Source: an uncultured Alcaligenaceae bacterium | GTDB taxonomy: Bacteria; Pseudomonadota; Gammaproteobacteria; Burkholderiales; Burkholderiaceae_B | DNA length: 64,000 nucleotides | Reading direction: 5' to 3' | Assembly (NCBI GenBank): GCA_937908115.1 | Contig: CALEQZ010000061.1 | Location: 28,073 to 92,072 of the forward strand | Shown: piece by piece, positions 53,026 to 61,462 of the stretch | Numbering within the stretch: the first letter of the stretch is position 1 | Layout: the number at the start of each line of letters is the position of its first letter | Translations under genes and position numbers: made by a program | The notes under the pieces: generated by a model | The model's input: the letters and a program-made list of their open reading frames with translations, nothing else | What the model was told of the DNA's origin: nothing | Database searches by the model: none

Positions 53026-54095
53026 TACAGCCCCTCGGGCGCCTGCTTGCCCAGCACCTTGCGCACCCGATCGATGTAGGCACGCCCGTCGAAGCCAACC
53101 TGTTCCGCGCGCTTGTACCACGCATCGTACGACGGCTTAATGTAGTCGGCTTTGTGCACCGTGGCCCGTTCTGCGTCGGAGGCGACCCAGAACGTCACGC
53201 CGTTCTTTTCCATCGCCTGCATGGCGTTCTTCACGAACTGGTCATAGTTACCGAAGGCTTCCCCTTGCAGTTCGTCCATGGCGCCCTGGATCTGCTTGCG
53301 CACGTCTTCGGGCAGGCGCTCCCAGCTGTCGGGGTTGACCAGGATCGCCCAGCCATTGATCGGGCCCAGTGCCCAGTTTTGAACGTTCTTGGCAATGCGC
53401 CAGAACTCCAGCGCCCCACCCACGCAGGTGGAGATGAACACGCCGTCGATGACGCCGCGCTCGAGTGCGGCATAGATCTCGGTCGTGGCCATGGCCACGG
53501 GCTTGCCACCCAAGGCATTGACCACTTCGGCAGTCTGCGGGTTGTGCACGCGCAGGCGCTTGCCTTTGAAATCGGCCGCAGTACGGATCGGATCCTTGGA
53601 GAACAGCTGCTGGGTGCACCATGCGCCCTCGGCCAGGACGATGCCGTTCCACTTTTCCCGCCAAATCCTGCGCGTGTCTTCGCACCAGAAGGCATCGCAG
53701 ACTTTCTTGTATTCGTGGATATCGTTGACCAGGCCGGGCAAATTGAAAATGCCCATGCGCGGCTCGTCGGCGGCCAGATAGGTGTGCAACGCACCGGTCA
53801 TGTCGACGCGGCCTTCGCGCACGGCCGCGGCAATTTGGGCCGGCGGCACCAGCGAATCGCTGACGGTAACCTTGACCTTGCCGCCCGTGGCCTTGGCCAC
53901 GCGCTCGGGAACCGACGCGGTCAGGATGGAGTAGCCGTCGCCTGGCGCGACGATGACCGACATGGTCAAGTCGTATTCCTGCGCACGCGATGCGCCGGTC
54001 AGGCCGACCATGCCGGCCAGGCACAGCAGCGCGCAGCAAAGCGCGCGTTGCGCCGCGGACATGCCGCGCACGCTGTAGGGTTGCGTCAAGAACAT
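53025..54095 (-). CDS. TRAP transporter substrate-binding protein (DctP)
   Basis: The 356-residue receptor has a signal peptide (hydrophobic ALCCALLCLAGMVGLTGASRAQ, residues 18-39). The mature protein shows the DctP blocks LRVHNPQTAEVVNALGG (ligand-anchoring Arg) and MATTEIYAALERGVIDGVF. ATG 54095 has GGAGGAAGA upstream. It is divergent from the fused permease gene at 54323; the sequence between carries an ATACAATCTGTAT dyad. Ligand unknown, probably a carboxylate. Confidence 0.92.
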   Translation of the reverse strand: MFLTQPYSVRGMSAAQRALCCALLCLAGMVGLTGASRAQEYDLTMSVIVAPGDGYSILTASVPERVAKATGGKVKVTVSDSLVPPAQIAAAVREGRVDMTGALHTYLAADEPRMGIFNLPGLVNDIHEYKKVCDAFWCEDTRRIWREKWNGIVLAEGAWCTQQLFSKDPIRTAADFKGKRLRVHNPQTAEVVNALGGKPVAMATTEIYAALERGVIDGVFISTCVGGALEFWRIAKNVQNWALGPINGWAILVNPDSWERLPEDVRKQIQGAMDELQGEAFGNYDQFVKNAMQAMEKNGVTFWVASDAERATVHKADYIKPSYDAWYKRAEQVGFDGRAYIDRVRKVLGKQAPEGL

Positions 54096-54199
54096 GTCTT
54101 CCTCCTGATGGTGACGGCGGTTTGCCTAATGTCGTTATGAATGGGTGACGGGAACGTTCCCTCCCGGCCGCTCCACGATTGCCAGCATACTGACCGACA

Positions 54200-54215
54200 A
54201 TCATACAATCTGTAT
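54200..54215. promoter_or_regulatory. GntR-type dyad between dctP and dctQM
   Basis: ATCATACAATCTGTAT contains ATACA-atc-TGTAT, a perfect dyad (54203-54215). The 10-base word ATCATACAAT recurs exactly at 57315-57324. It lies 107 bases upstream of one start and 104 of the other, so it may control both divergent transcripts. Confidence 0.6.
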
Positions 54216-54322
54216 ATACTACTATCAGCGACGCAGGCGCAAGAATCGCCGGCCTGCGCCATCTGCCCGCGAAAAGCCCTGATAAGCACGACGGCTGGAT
54301 TGCCCACGTGCATGGAGACGAC

Positions 54323-56410
54323 ATGGAATCGATCGACGCGGCGACAACTGGCGCATCCCATTCTCAGGGGGCATCTCCCTATCCCTTGAATGACACCCGC
54401 GACTTTGCCTTCGTGCGTATCGCCGATGCGATCTCGCGCGCCTCGGGCGTGCTGGCCACCCTGTGCCTGCTGGCGATGGCGGCGGTCATGGTTCACGAGA
54501 TCGGATCGCGCTATCTATTGAACGAACCCACGGCGTGGGGCACCGAGATCTCGGGCTACCTGCTGGTAGCTGTGGTGTTCCTGGGGTTGTCGGCCGCCCA
54601 GCGCGCCAACGCCCACGTGCAGGTCGAGCTATGGGTAGACCGTCTCGACGCCGGTAAGCGTGTCGAGGTAGAGCTCGCCTGCCAATGGATCGCGCTGTTC
54701 TTTGCCATCGTGCTGGCCTGGCAGGTCGCCAGCTTCAATGTGCGCGAGTACATCAACGACACGCGAGATTGGGGCTTGCTCTCGACGCCGCAATGGATAC
54801 CGCAGCTGCCGGCATCGGTCGGACTGGTCGTGTTCGCGCTGTCGGTCGCGGTGGATATTTACCGCCTGCATCCGCCCGCAGGCGCGCTGCGCAGCTGGAT
54901 CTTCCCCGCGCTGCTGGCGGTGCTGGCCGTCGTGCTCGTCGCGCTGGGATCGCGTACCGTGCCGATCGCCGGTTCACGTTGGGACTGGGCCATGCTGGCA
55001 ATCACCGTCACGGTGTTCGCCGGCATGATCGCCTGGAGCGGCCTGCGCACGGCGCTGGCGACCGCCGCCATCGTCGGCGCATTGACGATCTTGTACACGC
55101 TGGCCCGCGGTGCTTCGCTGGGCTGGATTGGCCTACTGCTGACCGTCACCGTGATCCTGTTGCTGGTGATGGGGGTGCGCATCGCCATCGCGTTGGGAAT
55201 GGTGGGGTTGCTCGGCGTGTATTGCTTGCTGTCGCGTCCGCAGCTGTCGCTGATCGCCGAGCGCGCCTGGAGCAGCACCAACAGTTTCACGATGACTGCG
55301 GTGCCCATGTTCATTTTCATGGGCGGACTTCTGCTGCGCAGCGGCATCACCACCGGCATGTTCGACGCCCTGGCGCGATGGTTCGGCCGCACGCCCGGCG
55401 GCCTGGCTCACGCATCGGCAGGCGCATCGGCCATCTTCGCCGCGGTATCCGGTTCCAGCCTGGCAACCGCGGCCACATTGGGCAAGGTGGCATGCCCAGA
55501 AATGATAGGCCGGGGCTACAGCCCGCGCCTGACCTATGGCGTGGCCGCAGCCGGGGCGACGCTGGGCATCCTGATTCCGCCCAGCATCCCCATGATCATT
55601 TACGGCACCACGGTCGGCGCCTCGGTCACGCATCTGTTCATGGCCGGCGTGATCCCCGGCCTGCTGCTGATGCTGTGCTTCATGGCGCTGGCCTTTGCCT
55701 GGACGATGGTGCTGCCAGGCTCGGCGCCGCCGGCGCGCCGCTACACCCTGGCCGAGAAAATCGCGGCTTCCAGGGGCATGATCCCCTTCCTGCTCATCAT
55801 TGTCGCCGTGCTGGGTTCCATGTACGCCGGCATCGCCACGCCCACCGAGGCGGCGGCCATCGGCGCGCTAAGCGCCTTCGTGCTGTGCCTGGCGCGCAGG
55901 CGACTAGGCTGGCGGGCGTTGTTCGAGGTGGCCCTGGACGCCACCCGCGTCACCTCACTGATCCTGCTCATCGTGGCCGGCGCCGCGATATTCAGCTGGG
56001 TTTTCGACTACGTGCGGCTGCCGCGCGCCCTGGTCGAGGCCATCGGAGGTTCGCAGCTGCAGCCGTGGATGGTCATGGTGATGCTGGTAGCTGCCTACCT
56101 GCTGCTGGGCATGGTGGTCGAATCCATCGCCATGATGCTGATGACCCTGCCCATTACCTTTCCCATCGCCATGTCTTTGGGACTGGACCCGGTATGGTTC
56201 GGGGTCTTCCTGGTGCTGATGATAGAGGTCGGCCTGATCACCCCGCCGGTCGGCATGGCGCTATTCGTATTGCGCAGCATGAACGAGCAAGCCAGGATGA
56301 CCGACATCGTCTATGGGGCGATGCCTTTCGTAGGCATCATCCTGGCCTTCCTGGCTTTCCTCTATGCCGTGCCCGACGTGGTGATGTGGTTGCCCAACCA
56401 GGCGCGCTGA
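54323..56410 (+). CDS. TRAP transporter fused permease (DctQ-DctM)
   Basis: The 695-residue protein joins both membrane subunits. Residues 30-200 form the DctQ part (ATLCLLAMAAVMVHEIGSRYLLNEP ... WGTEISGYLLVAVVFLG); from about 215 there are further helices and from about 270 the DctM part with AVPMFIFMGGLLLRSGIT, AGATLGILIPPSIPMIIYG and GLITPPVGMALFVL. I start at ATG 54323 because GGAG lies six bases upstream; ATG 54308 is an alternative. It pairs with the divergent receptor at 54095. Confidence 0.92.
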   Translation: MESIDAATTGASHSQGASPYPLNDTRDFAFVRIADAISRASGVLATLCLLAMAAVMVHEIGSRYLLNEPTAWGTEISGYLLVAVVFLGLSAAQRANAHVQVELWVDRLDAGKRVEVELACQWIALFFAIVLAWQVASFNVREYINDTRDWGLLSTPQWIPQLPASVGLVVFALSVAVDIYRLHPPAGALRSWIFPALLAVLAVVLVALGSRTVPIAGSRWDWAMLAITVTVFAGMIAWSGLRTALATAAIVGALTILYTLARGASLGWIGLLLTVTVILLLVMGVRIAIALGMVGLLGVYCLLSRPQLSLIAERAWSSTNSFTMTAVPMFIFMGGLLLRSGITTGMFDALARWFGRTPGGLAHASAGASAIFAAVSGSSLATAATLGKVACPEMIGRGYSPRLTYGVAAAGATLGILIPPSIPMIIYGTTVGASVTHLFMAGVIPGLLLMLCFMALAFAWTMVLPGSAPPARRYTLAEKIAASRGMIPFLLIIVAVLGSMYAGIATPTEAAAIGALSAFVLCLARRRLGWRALFEVALDATRVTSLILLIVAGAAIFSWVFDYVRLPRALVEAIGGSQLQPWMVMVMLVAAYLLLGMVVESIAMMLMTLPITFPIAMSLGLDPVWFGVFLVLMIEVGLITPPVGMALFVLRSMNEQARMTDIVYGAMPFVGIILAFLAFLYAVPDVVMWLPNQAR

Positions 56411-56447
56411 GCGCGGCCACGGCGGCAGCGCGGTGCCTGGCCCGGCC

Positions 56448-57197
56448 TTACTGCGCGGCGGCCTCGCGTTCGGCCTGCTGGCTCTTTCTCAGGATGTCGA
56501 TGGCCACCGCCGCGGCATTGCGCACGTGGCGGCTGCCAGCAAGGCGCGCGGCCTTGCCGTCGCGCGCAGCCAACGCCTCCATCAGGTCGGCCAGCTCGGC
56601 CACGCTTTGCTTGGCCCGACCGGGTGCCTGCATGGAAGTCGACCGCAGCAGCATCACCCGCGAATTGAGCAACCGCAGGGTGTTGGTCAGCGCCTCATTG
56701 CCCGCGCCTTCGAGCAGGCATTGATAAAAGTAGTTCTTGGCCGCGACCTGGCTCAACGCATCGCCTTGCGCCATGGCGCGCTTGAGATCCCGAAAGGCCG
56801 CCTGCAAGGCCTTGTGCTGCTCGGACGTGGCCCGCTCGGCAAATAACTGGCTGGCCAGGCCTTCGAGCTCTTCGCGCACTTGGTAAATGCCTTCGGCCTG
56901 CTCGGGGGTCAGCTTGTCGACCACTGGGCCGCGGTGAGGAATGACGTGGATCAGCCCTTCGGACTCGAGCTGGCGCAGCGCCTCGCGCACCAGCGTGCGG
57001 CTCACGCCGGTCATCTCGCACAGTTCGCGCTCGGGCAGGCGCTCACCGGGCCGGAATTTGCCCACCAGGATGGCGTTGCGGATGCTTTCGGTGACGCCGT
57101 GGCGCAACACCGAAGCCACCCGCGGAACGGTGAAATCTGGTGCGCAAGCCGCTTTCATACGGGACAGGTCGGGGGAGTGGTCGTGGCGACGCGGCAT
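56448..57197 (-). CDS. GntR-family (FCD) transcriptional regulator
   Basis: About 249 residues from the ATG at 57197, which follows GGAAGGAGAAG; the next ATG at 57158 has no ribosome binding site. The winged helix reads GVTESIRNAILVGKFRPGERLPERELCEMTGVSRTLVREALRQLE (across residues 33-77), then an FCD domain with YQVREELEGLASQLFAERA. It ends 37 bases from the dctQM stop (convergent) and starts next to the PrpD-like gene. The ATCATACAAT word in its own upstream region and the related dyads at 52875 and 54200 suggest it regulates all these genes. Confidence 0.9.
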   Translation of the reverse strand: MPRRHDHSPDLSRMKAACAPDFTVPRVASVLRHGVTESIRNAILVGKFRPGERLPERELCEMTGVSRTLVREALRQLESEGLIHVIPHRGPVVDKLTPEQAEGIYQVREELEGLASQLFAERATSEQHKALQAAFRDLKRAMAQGDALSQVAAKNYFYQCLLEGAGNEALTNTLRLLNSRVMLLRSTSMQAPGRAKQSVAELADLMEALAARDGKAARLAGSRHVRNAAAVAIDILRKSQQAEREAAAQ

Positions 57198-57314
57198 TTT
57201 AGCGCTTCTCCTTCCGACGGACGGCTTGGCCACGGCGCGGGGTGCGCCGATGCAGCGTCCGCATGCCAGCCCGCGGACGGCACGGCGCGCCACGGGCAGG
57301 ACGGAATGCAATCG

Positions 57315-57337
57315 ATCATACAATAATTCTATAATAC
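57315..57337. promoter_or_regulatory. ATCATACAAT element in the divergent gntR/prpD-like promoter
   Basis: ATCATACAAT (57315-57324) is identical to 54200-54209. Here the right half is degenerate (TATAATAC) so a single half-site or asymmetric binding is likely. TATAAT within 57330-57335 may be a -10 box for the PrpD-like gene. Regulation by the adjacent GntR protein is inferred. Confidence 0.5.
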
Positions 57338-57407
57338 GAAAAATCCCAGGACATGCCGTTGCGTAGCGCACCTGCCTGGCAGGCCACCCGTTTGCAGGAT
57401 CCCCGCC

Positions 57408-58808
57408 ATGACCCGCTCGAATCGCCCCGCCGACGCAGCCGGACAGCCCCGCGACTTCGGCCCCGTCACCGATGCACTGGCACGCTTTGCCGCCTCGTGC
57501 CATTGGGAGGATATCCCGCAGGCCGTGCGCCACGAGGCGCGCCGCTCGCTGCTGAACTACTTCGCCGTGGCCCTGGCCGGCTGCACCGACCCCACCGTGG
57601 ACATTGCCGCATGCGTCTACGGACGGTTTCGCAGCGGCGAGCACGCCACGCTGGTGGGACGCGGCGAACGCAGCGACATGCTCAACGCCGCGGCGCTCAA
57701 TGCCATGGCTGCCAACGTCTACGACTTCGACGATACCCACATCCCGACCATCATCCACCCGACTGCACCCGTGGCGCCGGCGCTTTTTGCGCTGGCCGAA
57801 ACGCAGCCCGTGACCGGCGCGCAGCTGCTTGCGGCATTCGTGCTGGGGGTGGAGGTCGAATGCCGCCTGGGCAACGCGATCTCGCCCGGCCATTACGCGC
57901 GCGGCTGGCACATCACCTCCACCTGCGGGGTATTCGGTGCCGCGGTGGGCGCCGGGCGCCTGCTCGGCCTGGACCGCACGGGCATGGGCTGGGCGCTAGG
58001 CAGCGCCAGCAGCCAGGCGGGCGGGCTGGTGGAGACGCTGGGCACCATGGCCAAGAGCGTGGGCGTGGGCAACGCTGCGCGCGGCGGCCTGCTCGCCGCG
58101 CTGCTTGCGCGCGAGGGCTTTGACGGACCGGCCGCGCCGCTCGAGGGTGTGCGCGGTTTCCTCAACGTCACTGGCGAGGATCCGGATTTCGAGGCGGTTA
58201 CCCAGGACCTGGGCTCGCGCTGGGAAATCCTGAACAACACCTACAAGCCCTACCCCTGCGGCGTGGTCCTCAACCCCGTGATCGAAGCGTGCCTTGCCCT
58301 GCATGGCGAACCGCGCCTGGCTGGCGGCGCTGCTGCCATCACCGCCATCGAATTGACTGGCCATCCCCTGCTGCGCCAACGCACCGACCGGCCCGGCATT
58401 CGCACCGGGCGGCAATCCCAGGTCAGCGCCCAGCATGCGGTGGCCGTGGCGCTGGCGCGCGGCAAGGCCGGGCTGGATGAGTTCTCCGACGCCGCGGTGG
58501 CCGATCCCGCCCTGCGCGAGATCGGCGCGAAGGTCCGCTTCGTGGACGATGCGGCCATGCCGGTCGAGGCCGTGGCTGTCCGGATCACGCTGGCCGGCGG
58601 CGGCGAGCTATCGCGCCGCGTCGACGTCGCGCGTGGCGCAAGCGCGCGCCCGCTGACGGATGCGGACCTGGAAGACAAGCTGCGCGAGCTGTGCCGCCAC
58701 GGCGGGTCCGGCTGCGATCCCGAGCCCCTGATCGCCGCGGTCTGGCAGCTGGAAAGCGCCGCCGATGCCGGCGCCGTGATGAAGCTGGCTGCCGGCACGC
58801 GCAGGTAA
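57408..58808 (+). CDS. MmgE/PrpD-family protein (2-methylcitrate dehydratase-like)
   Basis: The 466-residue protein has the PrpD landmarks: RRSLLNYFAVALAGCTDPTV, ANVYDFDDTH (active-site region), HPTAPVAPALFALAE, and HITSTCGVFGAAVGAG (His and Thr/Ser of the family). PrpD dehydrates 2-methylcitrate, but most relatives near TRAP transporters act on other hydroxy-di- or tricarboxylates, or isomerise them. With the TRAP uptake system and GntR next door it probably dehydrates the imported acid. The product is not determined. Confidence 0.87.
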   Translation: MTRSNRPADAAGQPRDFGPVTDALARFAASCHWEDIPQAVRHEARRSLLNYFAVALAGCTDPTVDIAACVYGRFRSGEHATLVGRGERSDMLNAAALNAMAANVYDFDDTHIPTIIHPTAPVAPALFALAETQPVTGAQLLAAFVLGVEVECRLGNAISPGHYARGWHITSTCGVFGAAVGAGRLLGLDRTGMGWALGSASSQAGGLVETLGTMAKSVGVGNAARGGLLAALLAREGFDGPAAPLEGVRGFLNVTGEDPDFEAVTQDLGSRWEILNNTYKPYPCGVVLNPVIEACLALHGEPRLAGGAAAITAIELTGHPLLRQRTDRPGIRTGRQSQVSAQHAVAVALARGKAGLDEFSDAAVADPALREIGAKVRFVDDAAMPVEAVAVRITLAGGGELSRRVDVARGASARPLTDADLEDKLRELCRHGGSGCDPEPLIAAVWQLESAADAGAVMKLAAGTRR

Positions 58809-58881
58809 GCATCGGTAACGGGCGCGTCGCAACGCGCGCCGGCGGCGATACCATGGGCGAGCGCGCAACGGGAGACCGCCC

Positions 58882-60324
58882 ATGCTTGGCTTGACCGCCC
58901 TGGAGCTGGCCCGCATCCAGTTCGGCTTCACGATCTCCTTTCACATCGTCTTTCCGGCCATCACCATCGGCCTGGCAAGCTACCTAGCCGTGCTCGAGGC
59001 GCTGTGGCTGGCCCGGCGCGACACCGTCTATCGCGACCTCTATCACTTCTGGCTGAAGATCTTCGCCATCAACTTCGGCATGGGCGTGGTCTCCGGCCTG
59101 GTCATGGCTTATCAATTCGGCACCAACTGGAGCGCGTTTTCGGCATTTGCGGGCAGCGTCACCGGGCCACTGCTGGCCTACGAGGTGTTGACCGCGTTCT
59201 TCCTCGAAGCGGGCTTCCTGGGCGTGATGCTGTTCGGCTGGAAGCGCGTCGGGCCCGGCTTGCACTTTTTCGCGACCGTTATGGTGGCGCTAGGCACGCT
59301 GATCTCGGCCACGTGGATATTGGCGTCCAACAGCTGGATGCAAACCCCGCAGGGCCACGAAATCATCGACGGCAGAGTGGTGCCGGTCGATTGGCTGGCG
59401 GTGATCTTCAACCCCTCATTCCCCTACCGGCTGACGCACATGGTGCTGGCCGCCTACCTGGCCACGGCGCTGTTCGTCGGTGCGACAGGGGCCTGGCACC
59501 TGCTGCGCGGCAACGACAAGCCGGCCGTGCGCAAGATGCTGTCCATGGCCATGTGGATGGTGCTCGGCACCGCGCCGCTTCAAATCGTCGCGGGCGACCA
59601 GCACGGATTGAACACGCTGGCGCACCAACCCGCCAAAATCGCCGCGATCGAAGGTCATTGGCATGCGCCGCCACCGGGCGAAGGCGCGCCGTTCATTGTG
59701 TTCGGCATGCCGGACATGGACGACGAGGTGACGCGTTACGCGATCGAGATCCCGCGACTGGGCAGCCTGATCCTGACGCACAGCCTGGACGGCACGATAC
59801 CGGTGCTGACCGACTTCCCCAAGCAAGATCGGCCCAACGCCGCGATCGTATTCTGGACGTTTCGCCTCATGGTGGGGCTGGGGCTGCTGATGCTGCTGCT
59901 CGGGCTGTGGTCGGCGTGGCTGCGGCGCGGCGCGAGGCTGTTCGTATCGCGCCCCTTTCTGCGCTTTGCGTGCTGGATGGGGCCGGCCGGCGTGCTTGCC
60001 ATCCTGGCAGGCTGGTACACGACCGAGATCGGCCGCCAGCCATGGGTCGTCTACGGCTTGATGCGCACCGCCGATGCGGTCTCGCCCCACGGCGCGGGCC
60101 AGTTGGGCCTGACGCTGGCGCTGTTCGTGATCGTTTACCTCATCGTGTTCGGCGCAGGCCTGGCGTATATGCTACGGATGGCGGCCGAAGGGCCGCGGCC
60201 CTTCGCGGCCGACGCTCCCGAAGGTGGACCGGGACGCGTCCGCACGCCGGCCCGGCCGCTGTCGGCCGCCGGCGGATCGGCGCCGTCGCGCGACCCGCCA
60301 CGGAGTCATGCGCCATGGGCATAG
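58882..60324 (+). CDS. cioA: Cyanide-insensitive type bd quinol oxidase subunit I
   Basis: The 480-residue protein has the CydA core: ARIQFGFTISFHIVFPAITIG with the axial haem ligand His, MAYQFGTNWSAF, and GDQHGLNTLAHQPAKIAAIEGHW with further ligands. The Q-loop after GDQHG is short compared with E. coli CydA, as in CioA. It oxidises ubiquinol and reduces O2 without pumping protons. Downstream cioB overlaps by 10 bases. The tail is Pro/Arg-rich and unlike other CioA proteins. The symbol follows family similarity. Confidence 0.9.
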   Translation: MLGLTALELARIQFGFTISFHIVFPAITIGLASYLAVLEALWLARRDTVYRDLYHFWLKIFAINFGMGVVSGLVMAYQFGTNWSAFSAFAGSVTGPLLAYEVLTAFFLEAGFLGVMLFGWKRVGPGLHFFATVMVALGTLISATWILASNSWMQTPQGHEIIDGRVVPVDWLAVIFNPSFPYRLTHMVLAAYLATALFVGATGAWHLLRGNDKPAVRKMLSMAMWMVLGTAPLQIVAGDQHGLNTLAHQPAKIAAIEGHWHAPPPGEGAPFIVFGMPDMDDEVTRYAIEIPRLGSLILTHSLDGTIPVLTDFPKQDRPNAAIVFWTFRLMVGLGLLMLLLGLWSAWLRRGARLFVSRPFLRFACWMGPAGVLAILAGWYTTEIGRQPWVVYGLMRTADAVSPHGAGQLGLTLALFVIVYLIVFGAGLAYMLRMAAEGPRPFAADAPEGGPGRVRTPARPLSAAGGSAPSRDPPRSHAPWA

Positions 60325-61322
60325 ACCTTCCCCTGCTCTGGGCCTTGATCATCCTGTTCGGGATCATGATGTACGTGGTCATGGACGGCTTCGACCTGGG
60401 CATAGGCATACTCTTTCCGTTCGTGGCCGACCGCGACGACCGCGACGTCATGGTCAATACCGTGGCGCCGGTCTGGGACGGCAATGAAACCTGGTTGGTG
60501 CTGGGCGGCGCCGGCCTGCTGGCGGCCTTTCCCACCGCCTATGCGATTGTGCTGAGCGCGCTGTACCTGCCCATCGTCCTGATGTTGCTCGGCCTGGTGT
60601 TTCGCGGCGTGGCCTTCGAGTTCCGCTTCAAGGCTGGCGCGCGTACCCGGCATCTTTGGGACCACGCCTTCGTCGGCGGATCGCTGCTGGCCACGTTCTC
60701 GCAGGGCGTGACGCTGGGCGCCTATATCGACGGCATCACCGTGCGAGACGGCGCATTCGCCGGCGGACCGCTGGACTGGCTTGGCGCCTTCAGCCTGTTC
60801 ACCGGGCTCGGTCTGGTCGCCGCCTACGCCCTACTTGGCAGCACTTGGCTGGTGATGAAAACCGAAGGCGCGCTGCAGCAGCGCATGCGCGTGATCGCCC
60901 GCGGCGCAGCCTGGGCCGTATTTGCGGCCATCGCGGTCATCAGCGTCTGGACGCCGCTGGCGCACCCGCGTATCGCCGAACGCTGGTTCAGCCTACCCAA
61001 CCTGTTCTGGTTCGCCCCGGTCCCCGTGCTAGTCGGCACATGCATGGTCGCGCTGCTGCGCACGTTGCGCGCCGATTCGCATGCGCTGCCTTTCCTGCTG
61101 GCACTCGCGCTGGTATTCCTCGGCTACAGCGGCTTGGGTATCAGCCTGTGGCCGTACATCGTTGCGCCGGACATCACCGTGCACGAGGCGGCCGCTCCGG
61201 CGCAAAGCCTGGGCTTCGCGCTGGTCGGCGCCCTGCTGATCATTCCCGTGATCCTGGCCTACACCGCGGGCAGCTATTACGTATTCCGCGGCAAAGTCCG
61301 GCGCGGCGAGGGCTACCATTGA
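60315..61322 (+). CDS. cioB: Cytochrome bd-type quinol oxidase subunit II
   Basis: The 335-residue protein has eight or nine hydrophobic segments and CydB motifs: YVVMDGFDLGIGIL near the N-terminus, VWDGNETWLVLGGAGLLAAFPTAYA, and SLWPYIVAPDITV. ATG 60315 lies within the end of cioA, with GGAG upstream at 60302. It pairs with CioA to form the oxidase; the next small gene starts on its stop codon. Confidence 0.92.
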   Translation: MGIDLPLLWALIILFGIMMYVVMDGFDLGIGILFPFVADRDDRDVMVNTVAPVWDGNETWLVLGGAGLLAAFPTAYAIVLSALYLPIVLMLLGLVFRGVAFEFRFKAGARTRHLWDHAFVGGSLLATFSQGVTLGAYIDGITVRDGAFAGGPLDWLGAFSLFTGLGLVAAYALLGSTWLVMKTEGALQQRMRVIARGAAWAVFAAIAVISVWTPLAHPRIAERWFSLPNLFWFAPVPVLVGTCMVALLRTLRADSHALPFLLALALVFLGYSGLGISLWPYIVAPDITVHEAAAPAQSLGFALVGALLIIPVILAYTAGSYYVFRGKVRRGEGYH

Positions 61323-61462
61323 AGACCGGGCCAACGGCGACACGCCGATGGTTGTCGCGCCTGGCCTGGCTGCTGGCGCTCTGGACCGGCAGCGTGGCCG
61401 CGCTGGGCGCACTGGCGCTGCTGGTGCGCACGCTCATGCGTGCGGCAGGCTTGTCTCCGTAG
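61319..61462 (+). CDS. DUF2474 small membrane protein, CydX-like oxidase subunit
   Basis: The frame from TTG 61319 (TTGA overlaps the cioB stop) gives 47 residues: a basic start RRWLSRLAWLLALWTGS followed by a single membrane helix and RTLMRAAGLSP. This is the pattern of DUF2474, encoded after cioAB in many bacteria and analogous to CydX/YnhF. It probably stabilises the oxidase. It is too short to be listed by ordinary gene finders. Its end overlaps the convergent histidine kinase gene by 29 bases. Confidence 0.75.
   Translation: MKTGPTATRRWLSRLAWLLALWTGSVAALGALALLVRTLMRAAGLSP

Noticed and set aside
53025..54324. Alternative minus-strand frame (358 residues) covering the dctP gene
   Set aside because: It is a shadow with Arg/Gly-rich composition; the dctP frame has a signal peptide, ribosome binding site and family motifs.
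54685..56724. A 679-residue plus-strand frame within the fused DctQM gene
   Set aside because: Frame +2 shadow of the TRAP permease; highly basic composition, no recognisable domain.
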